Assembly (NCBI RefSeq): GCF_008761635.1
Contig: NZ_CP044344.1
Location: forward strand, 3,410,001-3,474,000
Source of the DNA: Nocardioides cynanchi
GTDB taxonomy: Bacteria > Actinomycetota > Actinomycetes > Propionibacteriales > Nocardioidaceae
Reading direction: 5' to 3'
DNA: 64,000 nt
Part shown: positions 24,839-34,357 of the stretch, piece after piece
Layout of the letters: every line of letters starts with the position of its first letter
How positions within the stretch are numbered: the first letter of the stretch is position 1
Made by a program: the position numbers and the translations under genes
Notes under the pieces: generated by a model
The model's input: only the letters and a program-made list of their open reading frames with translations
Told to the model about the DNA's origin: nothing
The model's database searches: none

Positions 24839-25675
24839 CGAGGTCCCAGCGTAGGCGATCCGGACACCGTGCGTGTGCGAGCTCTGGAAGTTGCCATCGA
24901 CGTCGTGTGCACCGGATCCGGCGGCTCCGAGCTGGCCCGCGCCGTCGCCGCCGCCTGGGACTGGTGCGCGGTCGACCAGGGAGGCGAGGACGACGGGGCG
25001 GTCGTCCGGCTCGAGGTCCTGCTCGAGGACGACGCCGATCGCCTGGCGACCACGGCGGCGGGCACCGATCTGTTCGGGACCGACCTGACCACGGTGATGG
25101 ATCGCCTGAGCCCGGTGATCACCCGGCTCGCGGTCACCGAACGGGCCGGTGACCTGACCATGTTCCACGCCTGCGCGCTCGCGGACCCGGCCACCGGTGA
25201 CGCCGCCGTGCTCTTCGGGCCCTCCGGGACGGGCAAGACCACTGTGGCCCGCACCTTGGGCACTGACTTCGTGTACCTCACCGACGAGACGGCGGCGATC
25301 ACCCGTGAGGGCCTGCTGGTGCCTTATCCCAAGCCGCTCTCGATCATCCTCGGACCCCATGACCGGTTGAAGGAGCAGGTCTCGCCCGGAGCGCTCGACC
25401 TCCAGTCGATCGGTCCCGGCCCCTTCCGGATGCGGGCACTGGTCCAGCTCAAGCGGGTCCCCGACCATCGCGGTGCGGCCACCCTGGAGTTGCTGCCGAC
25501 CATCGAGGCGCTGCCCGAGATGGTGACCCAGACGTCGTACACCCGGCTGATGGAGCGACCCCTGCACCGCCTGGCCGCCCTGGCCGAATCCGTGGGCGGC
25601 GTACGACGCGTGACCTACGCCGAGGCGACGCAGCTGCTGCCGGTGGTGCGCGGTCTCGTGTCGGGCGGTCGCTGA
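24836..25675 (+). CDS. HPr-kinase-like P-loop protein of a polysaccharide locus
   Basis: A 279-residue protein with a P-loop GPSGTGKTT at residues 128-136 and a DET segment (LTDETAAI) near 150, the arrangement of HPr-kinase-related proteins, without the rest of a PTS system nearby. The N-terminal 110 residues have no motif I know. Such HprK-like proteins occur with PqqD-like proteins and PF14907 nucleotidyltransferases in exopolysaccharide loci; all three are consecutive here. Substrate is unknown: it may phosphorylate a peptide, protein or sugar. GTG 24836 is preferred from the promoter geometry; its stop overlaps the next start (TGATG). Confidence 0.75.
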   Translation: MRGPSVGDPDTVRVRALEVAIDVVCTGSGGSELARAVAAAWDWCAVDQGGEDDGAVVRLEVLLEDDADRLATTAAGTDLFGTDLTTVMDRLSPVITRLAVTERAGDLTMFHACALADPATGDAAVLFGPSGTGKTTVARTLGTDFVYLTDETAAITREGLLVPYPKPLSIILGPHDRLKEQVSPGALDLQSIGPGPFRMRALVQLKRVPDHRGAATLELLPTIEALPEMVTQTSYTRLMERPLHRLAALAESVGGVRRVTYAEATQLLPVVRGLVSGGR

Positions 25676-25950
25676 TGCGGGCCCGCAGGCTCGCGATCGT
25701 CGACGAGTACCGCGAGGGCGGACGCGTCGCGGTCTACTCCGAGGCCGACATGGTGGTGCTGCTCTCCGAGCTGGCGAGCATGGCGTGGTCGGTGCTGGGG
25801 GAGGAGTGGACCGACGCGGACGACGTCACGGCCGAGCTCGTGGAGGTCTTCGGTGACCCGGGCGCCGCCGGCGACGCGCTGGCGATGACGCAGGCGGCAC
25901 TGCGGACCCTGGCCGAGCACGGGATCGTCGAGCTCGACGCCGACGCCTGA
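25675..25950 (+). CDS. PqqD-like small protein
   Basis: A 91-residue protein with the PqqD-type winged-helix pattern: a first strand pair (RRLAIVDEYREGGRVAVYSEA), a helix (LLSELASMAWSVLG), and a C-terminal helix ending in EHGIVELDADA. PqqD-like domains bind leader peptides and present them to modifying enzymes. Here it is translationally coupled to the HprK-like kinase, so it may be that kinase's substrate-recognition part. Identification rests on size, pattern and context. Confidence 0.68.
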   Translation: MRARRLAIVDEYREGGRVAVYSEADMVVLLSELASMAWSVLGEEWTDADDVTAELVEVFGDPGAAGDALAMTQAALRTLAEHGIVELDADA

Positions 25951-26152
25951 CCGAGCCGTCAGGTGCGGGAGATGTTCGTTCGGGCCCGGCGACTGGTCCC
26001 GTTGGGTCATCGGAATCAGACGGAGGGTTTCGGCGAATCTCGACCGTGCAGGCAACGGATTCCGCCATGCTCCCTTCAGCGTCCTTCGGGGGATGAACAT
26101 CCGCCGGGAGGCGCCGCCAGTCGCCTCCCCCCACCACAGGGGCCCCCTCATC
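25951..26152. other. Non-coding gap upstream of the Tat-exported protein
   Basis: A 202-base gap with no convincing gene. It has lower GC than its surroundings in the middle part (around 25980-26070) and may hold the promoter and 5' UTR of the Tat gene. I found no riboswitch fold that I could defend. An in-frame ATG at 26093 could extend the next gene by 20 residues. Confidence 0.4.
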
Positions 26153-26680
26153 ATGCGCGACCACACCACCACCAAGCCCACCCGTTCCTCCCACCTGGGG
26201 CGCCGGACGTTGGTCCGCGCCGGCGCGACCGCAGCGTGGACCGTCCCGGTCATCGCGATGGCGGCACCGGCGCACGCGACCAGCTGCTCGGGCGGCGTCA
26301 CGACCCTCTCGGCCGTCACCGTCACCGACAGCAAGACCCAGACGGGCAAGCCGAAGCTCACCGTGACCGTCCAGGTCCAGGTGTGCAACACCGGCGAGAC
26401 CCAGACGTGCGACCTCTACGCCACCGCGTCGGGCAGCGGCGCATCCACCCGCCTCAACGCGTTCAGCGTCGGCGACTGGCCGGCCGTCGAGGTCGGAGGT
26501 GGCGGCTCGAAGACGATGATGGCCAGCGCCCCGGCCAACGAGCAGCTCGGCTCCGGCAGCTGTACGACCTACCTGGTCTCCTACCTGCTGCACGACGGCT
26601 CGGGTGAGCACACCGTGACCATCACCTTCGCCACCGGCAACGGCGGGGTCGCCTCGGTGAACGTCACCACGACCCGCTGA
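26153..26680 (+). CDS. Tat-exported small protein of unknown function
   Basis: A 175-residue protein. Residues 1-44 are a twin-arginine signal (GRRTLVRAG, hydrophobic stretch, AHA cleavage near residue 44). The mature part of about 130 residues is Thr/Ser/Gly-rich with predicted beta strands and four Cys (in TSCSG, VQVCN, TQTCD, SGSCT), probably two disulfides. No homologous family recognised. It lies between the PqqD-like gene and the nucleotidyltransferase-glycosyltransferase, so it may be the exported product or client of that set. Start uncertain: ATG 26153 gives a normal Tat n-region; ATG 26093 is an alternative. Confidence 0.68.
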   Translation: MRDHTTTKPTRSSHLGRRTLVRAGATAAWTVPVIAMAAPAHATSCSGGVTTLSAVTVTDSKTQTGKPKLTVTVQVQVCNTGETQTCDLYATASGSGASTRLNAFSVGDWPAVEVGGGGSKTMMASAPANEQLGSGSCTTYLVSYLLHDGSGEHTVTITFATGNGGVASVNVTTTR

Positions 26681-26699
26681 CCTGGGGCACCATGGGCGC

Positions 26700-28808
26700 G
26701 TGACCGAGCTCCAGCTCCGCGAGGCCGTCCCGCTCGCGCATGCCGTGGTCGCCCGGGTGGCAGCGGACCACGACGTCCGCGTGCTCTTCTTCAAGGGACC
26801 CGTCGCGGCACGCCAGGGACTGCGGCCGGAGCGGGACTCCCAGGACGTCGACGCGTTGGTCGACCCCGCCCGGCTCGAGGTGCTCGCGGGTGCCCTGACC
26901 GCACTCGGCTGGGTCGACGAGCAGGTCTTCGGGACGCCCACCGCTGCGACGTACTCCCGCACCCATCGCCACGCGGCCTGGCCGTGCGAGCTCGACCTCC
27001 ACACCACCTTTCCCGGCCTGTACGCCCCCGCCCAGGAGGTCTTCGAGCGGCTCTGGGCGCGGCGCGAGAGCGTCGAGCTGGCGACCCACGAGGTGGCCTC
27101 CCCCGACCCCCAGGCGCACGCCCTGCTCCTGGCCCTGAACACCCTGCGCGACCCCCACGAGACGACCAAGATCGCCCAGCTGAACGACCTGGTACGTCGG
27201 GTGTCCGGCTCCTTCGACGCGCGCGCCGTGCAGGGCCTGGGCCGCCTGGCCGGCGAGCTCGGAGCCCCGGACACCGCGGCACCGTTCCTGAGCGCCGTCG
27301 GTGCCCCCAACGACGCCCTCGGCTCGACCGCGCCGGCCGACCTGCATGCCTGGCGGCTCCGCACCCAGCCGGCCTGGCGGGTGGCCACCTGGATGGACGG
27401 GCTCCGCGAGCAGCCGCTCCGGCGCCGGCCTGGCTACCTCTGGTACGCCGCGATGCTCACCGACGACGAGCTGCGCAGGGCGCACCCGGAGCTGCCGCCC
27501 GGACGTCTCCCCCTGCTGAGACTGCGGCTGGGGCGCCTGCGGCGCGGGCTGTCCGCCGTACCGGCCGCCTGGCACAACCTCCGGGACGCGAACACCGAGC
27601 CCTCGCCAGGGGCACCGCGCTCCGGCGACCACGGCGGTGAGCCACGCGAGACAGTCGTCGTCACCCTGCTCCGGCCCGAGGGTGACTCCGGGGTGCAGAC
27701 CCACGTCTCCACGCTGGTCCAGCAGCTGCGGCAGTCGGGCCGCCCGGTCACGCTGATCACGCCGTTCTCGGCGCGGTCACCCCTCGTGCGGCCGGTCTTC
27801 GCGCTCCGGATCCCCCTCCGCAGGGCCAGCAGGCCGGCCGGCGTCTGGTGGTACCGCCGCTGGCACGCCCGGTACCTCGAGCAGGCGCTGCGCCGGCACC
27901 TCGCGCAGTCAGGGCGAGGCGGCGCGGTGATCTACGCGCAGTGCCCGGTGTCCGCCGACGTGGCGCTGCGGGCCCGCGCCCGGCAGCCCGTGGTGATGAT
28001 CGAGCACTTCAACGTCTCCCAGGCCGAGGAGTGGGCCGAGAAGGGTGAGGTGCCGCGCTCCGGCCGGGTCTTCGGCTCGATCCTGGCCTTCGAGGAGCGG
28101 GTCCTGCCGCGCCTCGACGGGATCGTCTACGTCTCCGACTTCGCGCGGGCCGGCCTCCAGGAGCGGATCCCCGCCCTGGCCGGCGTGCCATCGGTGGTGA
28201 TCCCCAACTTCGTGCGGCCCTCCGACGTCCCCGCCCGGCCGTCGCCCACCCGCGACCTGGTCACCGTCGGCACCCTGGAACCCCGGAAGAACCAGGGCTA
28301 CCAGCTGGAGATCCTCGCCGCCGCGGCGGAGCAGGGTCACCGGTTCACCCTCACCGTGGTCGGCGGCGGGCCGGACCGTGGCCGCCTCGAGGGCCTGGTC
28401 CGGTCGCTGGGGCTGGACGGCCAGGTGCGCCTCGTCGGCCAGCAGCACGACGTACGCGCGTTCCTGCGGGACCACCGCCTGTACTGCCACACCGCGACCA
28501 TCGAGAACCTGCCGATCGCCCCGATGGAGGCGATGGCCGAGGGGCTGCCGGTGCTGGCCGCCCCGGTGGGCGGCATCCTCGAGCTGTTCACTCCTGGCGT
28601 CGAGGGGGAGGTGTGGGAGCTCGGCGACCCGGTCGCCGCGGCCCGGGTACTGGTCCGGATGCTCTCGGACGACGCGAAGCTGGCGACGATGGCGCAGCAG
28701 GCCCGCGACCGGGTGGACCGCGAGTTCACCGCCGCCGCGGTGGTGCCCCGGCTCGAGGACTTCCTCCAGCACGCCGGTGTGCTGATCTCGTCGAGCACCT
28801 CGCGCTGA
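26700..28808 (+). CDS. Nucleotidyltransferase (PF14907-like) fused to GT4 glycosyltransferase
   Basis: A 702-residue fusion. Residues 1-310 match the uncharacterised nucleotidyltransferase family: FFKGP near 32 and RDSQDVDALV near 47-56 (acidic catalytic pair), then a helical domain. Residues 315-702 form a GT-B glycosyltransferase: a first Rossmann with SGVQTHVSTLVQQL, a nucleotide-binding domain with GTLEPRKNQG and the ENLPIAPMEAMAEGLPV signature of GT4. The GTG start is 19 bases after the Tat gene with no clear ribosome site. Separate genes for these two activities are usual; the fusion suggests that both act on one acceptor. Confidence 0.82.
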   Translation: MTELQLREAVPLAHAVVARVAADHDVRVLFFKGPVAARQGLRPERDSQDVDALVDPARLEVLAGALTALGWVDEQVFGTPTAATYSRTHRHAAWPCELDLHTTFPGLYAPAQEVFERLWARRESVELATHEVASPDPQAHALLLALNTLRDPHETTKIAQLNDLVRRVSGSFDARAVQGLGRLAGELGAPDTAAPFLSAVGAPNDALGSTAPADLHAWRLRTQPAWRVATWMDGLREQPLRRRPGYLWYAAMLTDDELRRAHPELPPGRLPLLRLRLGRLRRGLSAVPAAWHNLRDANTEPSPGAPRSGDHGGEPRETVVVTLLRPEGDSGVQTHVSTLVQQLRQSGRPVTLITPFSARSPLVRPVFALRIPLRRASRPAGVWWYRRWHARYLEQALRRHLAQSGRGGAVIYAQCPVSADVALRARARQPVVMIEHFNVSQAEEWAEKGEVPRSGRVFGSILAFEERVLPRLDGIVYVSDFARAGLQERIPALAGVPSVVIPNFVRPSDVPARPSPTRDLVTVGTLEPRKNQGYQLEILAAAAEQGHRFTLTVVGGGPDRGRLEGLVRSLGLDGQVRLVGQQHDVRAFLRDHRLYCHTATIENLPIAPMEAMAEGLPVLAAPVGGILELFTPGVEGEVWELGDPVAAARVLVRMLSDDAKLATMAQQARDRVDREFTAAAVVPRLEDFLQHAGVLISSSTSR

Positions 28809-28927
28809 GCCAGGCCGCCGGGCCTCCCTCACGCATCGCCGGACACGGCCGGTGCCATGAGGCAGAATTCAAGGACGCCTGCGACGGCGCACATCGAGCC
28901 GGACCGGACGAGGGGGAGGTGGCCGCG

Positions 28928-30313
28928 ATGGCGACATCGACCCTGCTGGCCGACCGCTCACGCATCGTGCCGCGCGCCGCTGCTCGCCCGCTCGCCGGGA
29001 CGGCGGCCGTGGTGCTCCTCGTGGGGGCGACCCGCTGGGGCTCCTACATCGGCGTCTCGTCGCTCTATCTGACCGACGCCCTGGTGGCGGCCGCTGTCGT
29101 CCGGATGCTGCTGAGCCCGGAGCGCGAGGCGCCCGTGCGCCCCGGCTTCCGAGCCGGCAGCTCAGGCCTGCTCGTGGCCTTCCTCGTGTACGTCGTGCTC
29201 CGGATGTCGCTGTCGTCGACCTGGGTGCTCTCCCAGGTCTGGCTGCGCGACGGCGTGCCCTACCTGTACGCCGTGCTCGGACTGCTGTCCGGTCTGTCGA
29301 TCGCCCGGGCCACGCCCGCCTCGCTCGAGCGGACCATGACGTGGGTCTGGCGGGCGCTGCTCTTCCACCTCGCGTGGGTCAGTGTCGTCGGTCTGGTCGG
29401 GTCCGCGACGACCTGGGAGACCGCGCGGCCCTTCCTCGGCGGCGGGATCTTCGCCTTCCGGCCCGACGTGGACACCGCGATCGTGGGGGTCACTGCGGGG
29501 CTCCTGCTGCGCCGGTTCCTGCTGGGGCAGCGACGCTTCCAGTCCGGGTGCGGACTGCTGGTGGCCGGGGTCGCGGTCTCGCACAGTGCCACGCGGGCCG
29601 GCTTCATCGCCGTGCTGGTGTGCCTGTTGATGGGCTTCGGCCTCGCCTATGCCGCCAACCACGGCAAGGGCATCCGCCGCGCCGGCATCCTGGTCGCGGT
29701 ACCCCTGCTGCTGATCATCGGGGTCAAGGCGCTCCCGTCGACCACGGCCGGTGACCGGCTGCTGGCCACGGTCGACGCCGCGAGCGCGACGACCCAGGAC
29801 GCGCAGAGCGCCCTCGGCACGGCCGGCGCCCGCAAGAAGGTCTGGCACGGGGTCATCTCCTGGACCGAGGAGACCCAGTCGCGAGAGATCTTCGGTGCCG
29901 GCATGGGCGTGGACTTCCTCGCCGAGTCGCACACCCTGCTCTACCTCGAGGGCACGACGTACCAGAACGTGCGCAGCCCCCATGACTACCTGATCGGCAG
30001 CTTCGCCCGGCTGGGACTGGTCGGCGTGGGCCTGCTCCTGCTGCTGGTGCTGCGCCTGGTCCAGCAGATCTTCCGCTTCCGGCGTCGCATCGCCCAGGAC
30101 GAGCTGCTCACCTTCGCCGCGCTGCTCACCGTGGCGCTCTTCGTGGTGGCGTCGCTGGGGGTCGTCCTCGAGGCGCCGTTCGGCGCGGTGCCGTTCTGGT
30201 GGGCCGCGGGCATCCTCCTGGCCCTGGTGCGGAAGCCCGAGGAGCAGGCTCCGGCCGCAGAAGCGGTCCCCGACCTGCGGATGGGCACCTGGTCGCCGCC
30301 GCCTAAGCGGTAG
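28928..30313 (+). CDS. O-antigen ligase/polymerase-type membrane protein (Wzy-like)
   Basis: A 461-residue protein with about ten to twelve transmembrane helices and a large outside loop (about residues 265-355) containing the HDYLIGSFARLGLVG segment typical of the Wzy_C/O-antigen ligase family. It would join repeat units or ligate chains at the outer face of the membrane. GGGGGAGGT upstream of ATG 28928 supports the start. It converges on a minus-strand glycosyltransferase and overlaps it by 11 bases. It is one of two polymerase candidates in the window. Confidence 0.85.
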   Translation: MATSTLLADRSRIVPRAAARPLAGTAAVVLLVGATRWGSYIGVSSLYLTDALVAAAVVRMLLSPEREAPVRPGFRAGSSGLLVAFLVYVVLRMSLSSTWVLSQVWLRDGVPYLYAVLGLLSGLSIARATPASLERTMTWVWRALLFHLAWVSVVGLVGSATTWETARPFLGGGIFAFRPDVDTAIVGVTAGLLLRRFLLGQRRFQSGCGLLVAGVAVSHSATRAGFIAVLVCLLMGFGLAYAANHGKGIRRAGILVAVPLLLIIGVKALPSTTAGDRLLATVDAASATTQDAQSALGTAGARKKVWHGVISWTEETQSREIFGAGMGVDFLAESHTLLYLEGTTYQNVRSPHDYLIGSFARLGLVGVGLLLLLVLRLVQQIFRFRRRIAQDELLTFAALLTVALFVVASLGVVLEAPFGAVPFWWAAGILLALVRKPEEQAPAAEAVPDLRMGTWSPPPKR

Positions 30314-31472
30314 CCGCCGAGCCGATCGCCTCGTCGTACCCCGAGAGCAACGACGCGAGGCCGCGCTCCGGGGTGTTCTCCGCCTCGTACGACGTCCGAG
30401 CCTGCGCGCCACGGCGGCGGGCGTCCTCGTCGTGGATGCTCGCCATCGCGTGGGCGAGCGCCTCGACCGTGGGGGGCACCACCCACCCCGTCCGGTCGTC
30501 GACGACCGTGCCGACGCTGCCTCCCGAGATGGTCAGGACGGGGCGGCCACGGCCGAAGGCCTCGGCGACCGCCAGCGGGTAGCCCTCGAAGACCCGGGAC
30601 GGGACGACCACGTAGGCCGCCTGCTCCATCGCGGCCGCCACGCGGTCCGGCGGGAGCTGTCCGAGCCAGCGCACCGAGCCCCCGGCGGCCGCCCGCTCGA
30701 CCAGCGGCCGGAGCGGGCCGTCGCCGACCACGGTCAGCGTGCGGCCGCAGGCGGCACCGCCCGCCGCCCACGCGTCGAGCAGCCGGTCGACGCCCTTGGG
30801 CTCGTCGAGCCGCCCGACGTAGAGCACATCGGTGCCGGCGCCGGCAGCGACCCCCGGGTCCGGCACCCAGGTCGGGCGGATCAGGATGCGGTCAGCCGGG
30901 ACGCCGGTCACCACGAGCTTGTCGCGCATGAACGGGGTGAGCACGAAGTAGCGGGCGACGTCGTCGCGCCAGGTGCCGTGGTGCACCACCTGCCCGATGG
31001 TCATCGGCACCGTCTGGAGCCGGGAGCCGCGGTAGCAGCCGTGCTGCACGGCCGGCAGCCCGAGCCTCGTGCCGAGGCAGTCGGTGCAGGGCCGGCCGTC
31101 GCGCAGGTGCAGGCCGTTCACGCAGCCGTGCCGGTAGTTGTGCACGGTCTGGACCACCGGCACGCCCCGGCGATGGGCGACCCGGGCCACCCACGGCGAG
31201 ATCAGCGGGAAGACGTTGTGCAGGTGCACCACGTCGGGCCGGGTCCGGTCCAGCAGCCGGGTGAGACGGCGCACCCCCGACCGGGAGTAGACCGGGCCCG
31301 GTGCCGCCTGCAGGACGCCCCGGAGGCCGCCGGCGATGTCGTCGCTGTCGGCGAGCATCTCCACGACGTCCACCCCGTGGTCGCGCAGCAGCGAGACCTC
31401 CGCACGGACCAGCTGGTTCTCGCCGCTGGGCGTGGCGGACCGGTAGAGGTTGTGCGCGACGAGGACCCGCAT
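30303..31472 (-). CDS. GT4 glycosyltransferase
   Basis: A 389-residue GT-B transferase. The N-terminal domain has RVLVAHNLYRSATPSGENQ and VHLHNVFPL; a Cys-rich insert (CVNGL, CTDCLG, HGCYRG) follows, as in several capsule GT4 enzymes. The C-terminal nucleotide-sugar domain has LYVGRLDEPKGVD and the E-x7-E motif in VFEGYPLAVAEAFGRGRPV. Sugar donor and acceptor unknown. The ATG is 2 bases after the stop of the WecG-like gene, so the two are one unit. Confidence 0.87.
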   Translation of the reverse strand: MRVLVAHNLYRSATPSGENQLVRAEVSLLRDHGVDVVEMLADSDDIAGGLRGVLQAAPGPVYSRSGVRRLTRLLDRTRPDVVHLHNVFPLISPWVARVAHRRGVPVVQTVHNYRHGCVNGLHLRDGRPCTDCLGTRLGLPAVQHGCYRGSRLQTVPMTIGQVVHHGTWRDDVARYFVLTPFMRDKLVVTGVPADRILIRPTWVPDPGVAAGAGTDVLYVGRLDEPKGVDRLLDAWAAGGAACGRTLTVVGDGPLRPLVERAAAGGSVRWLGQLPPDRVAAAMEQAAYVVVPSRVFEGYPLAVAEAFGRGRPVLTISGGSVGTVVDDRTGWVVPPTVEALAHAMASIHDEDARRRGAQARTSYEAENTPERGLASLLSGYDEAIGSAATA

Positions 31473-31474
31473 CC

Positions 31475-32224
31475 CTACCCTCGGTGACGCCAGGCCGAGA
31501 GCACGAACCTCGGGTTGCCGAGCAGGTAGCGACGCCACAGGCGTCGGGGCTCCTTGGCCAGGCGGTAGACCCACTCCAGCCCGGTCCCGCGCAGGAAGCG
31601 CGGCGCCTCCTTGATCGTGCCCGACCAGAAGTCGAAGGCCGCACCGACCGGCACCACCGGGATCGAGAGCTGGGGTGCGAGCAGGTGGACGAGGTAGTCC
31701 TGCCGCGGGGTGCCCAGCCCGATCCAGAGCACGTCGGCCCCGGACGCGCGGACCCGCTCGACCAGACCCGAGAGGTCCGCGTCGGTGAGCGGGCGGAACG
31801 GCGGGCACTCCGTCCCGACCACGGACGTCGCGGGCACCTTGCGGACCAGCGCGGCGGCCATCAGGTCGGCGACGCCCTCGTTCCCGCCGTAGAGGTAGTG
31901 GCGCACGTCGGCGCCGCCCTGCCGGGCCACCTCACCGACGAGCTCGGTGCCGCGGACCGGGCCGGGCAGGCCGTGCCGGCGCCCGAGCAGCGCGACGGGG
32001 GTGCCGTCGGCGAGGTTGAGGTCGGCCGCCAGGAGGGCGGTGCGCATCTGCTCGTCGCCGTCGACCAGCGACAGGGTGTAGGCGTTGCACAGGTGCACCT
32101 CGCACGGCAGGTGCGCCATCGCATCGGCGACGATCCGCGCCGCTGCTCCCGAGGCGTCGATCGCGGCGATCGGGACCGAGCAGACGGCATACGTCGGTAC
32201 GGTCGGCCGGCGGATGTCAGGCAC
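31475..32224 (-). CDS. WecG/TagA/CpsF-family glycosyltransferase
   Basis: A 249-residue member of GT26. Conserved pieces: NLADGTPVALLGRRHG, YLYGG, ADVLWIGLGTPRQDYLV and VPVGAAFDFWSGTIKEAP. Members add N-acetylmannosaminuronate or a similar sugar as the second residue on a lipid carrier. GTG start at 32224. Divergent from gmd, with a 104-base promoter region between that contains a candidate plus-strand -10 (TATGCT at 32270-32275). Confidence 0.9.
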   Translation of the reverse strand: MPDIRRPTVPTYAVCSVPIAAIDASGAAARIVADAMAHLPCEVHLCNAYTLSLVDGDEQMRTALLAADLNLADGTPVALLGRRHGLPGPVRGTELVGEVARQGGADVRHYLYGGNEGVADLMAAALVRKVPATSVVGTECPPFRPLTDADLSGLVERVRASGADVLWIGLGTPRQDYLVHLLAPQLSIPVVPVGAAFDFWSGTIKEAPRFLRGTGLEWVYRLAKEPRRLWRRYLLGNPRFVLSAWRHRG

Positions 32225-32328
32225 CGCACCACCTTGTCACATACGCCTCCTACGTCACGCCGGTTTGGCTATGCTCGTGGGGCTGATCAGCCCAGTCGGG
32301 GGGTGGCGGACAGAGGGGACGGGATCGC

Positions 32329-33360
32329 GTGCGCCGAGCACTCATCACCGGGGTGACCGGCCAGGACGGGTCGTACCTCGCCGAGCTGTTGCTCGCCAAG
32401 GGCTACGAGGTGCACGGCGTGATCCGTCGCGCCTCGACCTTCAACACCGCGCGGATCGACCATCTCTACCGCGACCCGCACGAGGACGACAGCCGACTCC
32501 ATCTCCACTACGGAGACCTCACCGACGGCGTCCGGCTGGTCCAGCTGATGCGTCAGATAGACCCCGACGAGGTCTACAACCTCGCCGCGCAGTCGCACGT
32601 CCGCGTCTCCTTCGACGAGCCCGAGCACACCGGAAACACCACCGGGCTGGGCTCGATGCGGCTGCTCGAGGCGGTCCGGATGTCGGGCGTCGAGTGCCGG
32701 TACTACCAGGCGTCGAGCTCGGAGATGTTCGGCGCGACCCCGCCGCCGCAGGACGAGTCCACGCCGTTCCACCCGCGTTCGCCGTACGGCGTGGCGAAGG
32801 TCTACGCCTACTGGGCCACCCGCAACTACCGCGAGGCCTACGGACTGTTCGCCGTCAACGGCATCCTCTTCAACCACGAGTCGCCGCGCCGTGGCGAGAC
32901 CTTCGTGACCCGCAAGATCACCCGGGCCGTCGCCCGGATCAAGGCGGGGCTCGACGAGCACGTCTACCTCGGCAACCTCGACGCCGTCCGTGACTGGGGC
33001 TACGCACCGGAGTACGCCGAGGGCATGTGGCGGATGCTCCAGGCCGATGCGCCCGACGACTACGTCCTCGCCACCGGCGGCGCGATCTCGGTGCGGGAGT
33101 TCATGGAGTCGGCGTTCGCGCACGCCGGCCTCGACTGGGAGGCCCACGTCCGCTTCGACGAGCGCTACCTACGGCCCTCCGAGGTCGACGCGCTGCGCGG
33201 CGACCCGAGCAAGGCGGAGCGGGAGCTGGGCTGGAAGGCGACCGTGGACGCGTCCCGGCTGGCCGAGATCATGGTCGACGCCGACGTCGAGGCGCTGACC
33301 CACGAGGGTCGTCCGTGGATCGACCGCCCGGATCTCCCCGGCTGGCCCGGTGCCCGATGA
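32329..33360 (+). CDS. gmd: GDP-mannose 4,6-dehydratase
   Basis: A 343-residue SDR enzyme making GDP-4-keto-6-deoxymannose. The NADP motif [15 protein letters not shown] is at residues 8-22, [11 protein letters not shown] near 36, and the catalytic S-x-E / Y-x3-K set is in ASSSEMFG and [23 protein letters not shown] near 184 is diagnostic for Gmd. It heads a plus-strand operon of about a dozen genes and overlaps fcl (ATGA). Confidence 0.96.
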   Translation: MRRALITGVTGQDGSYLAELLLAKGYEVHGVIRRASTFNTARIDHLYRDPHEDDSRLHLHYGDLTDGVRLVQLMRQIDPDEVYNLAAQSHVRVSFDEPEHTGNTTGLGSMRLLEAVRMSGVECRYYQASSSEMFGATPPPQDESTPFHPRSPYGVAKVYAYWATRNYREAYGLFAVNGILFNHESPRRGETFVTRKITRAVARIKAGLDEHVYLGNLDAVRDWGYAPEYAEGMWRMLQADAPDDYVLATGGAISVREFMESAFAHAGLDWEAHVRFDERYLRPSEVDALRGDPSKAERELGWKATVDASRLAEIMVDADVEALTHEGRPWIDRPDLPGWPGAR

Positions 33361-34328
33361 CCTCGTTCGTCCCCGGTCCGCTCGACCGCGAGTCCGCGAC
33401 CTACGTCGCCGGTCACCGCGGCATGGTGGGCTCCGCGATCTGGCGGCGGCTCGAGAGTGCCGGCTTCACCGACCTGCACGGCCGCTCCTCGGGTGAGCTC
33501 GACCTGCGCGAACGAGATCTCGTGTTCGACCTCTTCGACCAGATCCGGCCGCGCTACGTCGTCCTCGCCGCGGGCAAGGTCGGCGGCATCCTGGCCAACG
33601 ACAGCCACCCGGTCGACTTCCTGTCCGACAACCTGCGGATCCAGACCAACGTGCTCGACGCCGCCCTCGCCCACCGGGTCGAGCGGCTGCTGTTCCTGGG
33701 CTCGTCGTGCATCTACCCGCGGCTCGCGCCGCAGCCGATCCGCGAGGACTCCCTCCTCAGCGGTCACCTCGAGCCGACCAACGACGCCTACGCGATCGCC
33801 AAGATCGCGGGCATCCTCGGAGTGCAGGCCGTACGCCGTCAGTACGGCCTGTCCTGGATCTCGGCGATGCCGACCAACCTGTACGGCCCCGGTGACAACT
33901 ACTCCCCGACCGGCAGCCACGTGCTCCCGGCGCTGATCCGGCGCTACGAGGAGGCGCGTGAGCAGGGTGCGCCCGCGGTGACCAACTGGGGGAGTGGCTC
34001 GCCCCGGCGCGAGTTCCTGCACGTCGACGACCTCGCCGACGCGTGCCTGCACCTGCTCGAGCACTACGACGACGGCGTCCAGGTCAACGTGGGGACGGGC
34101 CAGGACGCGACGATCCGGGAGATCGCGGGGTTCGTGGCCGAGGCCGTCGGCTACCGCGGTGAGACCGTGTGGGACACCTCCAAGCCGGACGGCACGCCCC
34201 GCAAGCTGCTGGACGTCACCCGACTGCACGACCTGGGCTGGACCGCCCGGACCCCGCTCCGCGAGGGCATCGCGGCCACCGTCGAGTGGTTCCGCGGGCA
34301 TGCAGGCCACCTCCGCGAGGTCGGCTGA
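33357..34328 (+). CDS. fcl: GDP-L-fucose synthase
   Basis: A 323-residue bifunctional epimerase/reductase that turns the Gmd product into GDP-L-fucose. [15 protein letters not shown] near residues 17-31, GSSCIYP near 116 and YAIAKIAG near 143 (catalytic Tyr/Lys) are seen, along with the [13 protein letters not shown] segment characteristic of GFS. The ATG overlaps the gmd stop. Together with gmd this is a complete route from GDP-mannose to GDP-L-fucose. Confidence 0.96.
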   Translation: MTSFVPGPLDRESATYVAGHRGMVGSAIWRRLESAGFTDLHGRSSGELDLRERDLVFDLFDQIRPRYVVLAAGKVGGILANDSHPVDFLSDNLRIQTNVLDAALAHRVERLLFLGSSCIYPRLAPQPIREDSLLSGHLEPTNDAYAIAKIAGILGVQAVRRQYGLSWISAMPTNLYGPGDNYSPTGSHVLPALIRRYEEAREQGAPAVTNWGSGSPRREFLHVDDLADACLHLLEHYDDGVQVNVGTGQDATIREIAGFVAEAVGYRGETVWDTSKPDGTPRKLLDVTRLHDLGWTARTPLREGIAATVEWFRGHAGHLREVG

Positions 34329-34357
34329 GTCGTGACCATCGAGTCGGGCACCTGACC

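Noticed and set aside
23297..25567. Longer tyrosine-kinase frame extending upstream to 25567
   Set aside because: The upstream part is antisense to the HprK-like gene; the Wzz domain with its ribosome site starts at 24790.
25951..26152. Riboswitch upstream of the Tat-exported protein
   Set aside because: Some short pairings exist but no known core could be matched.
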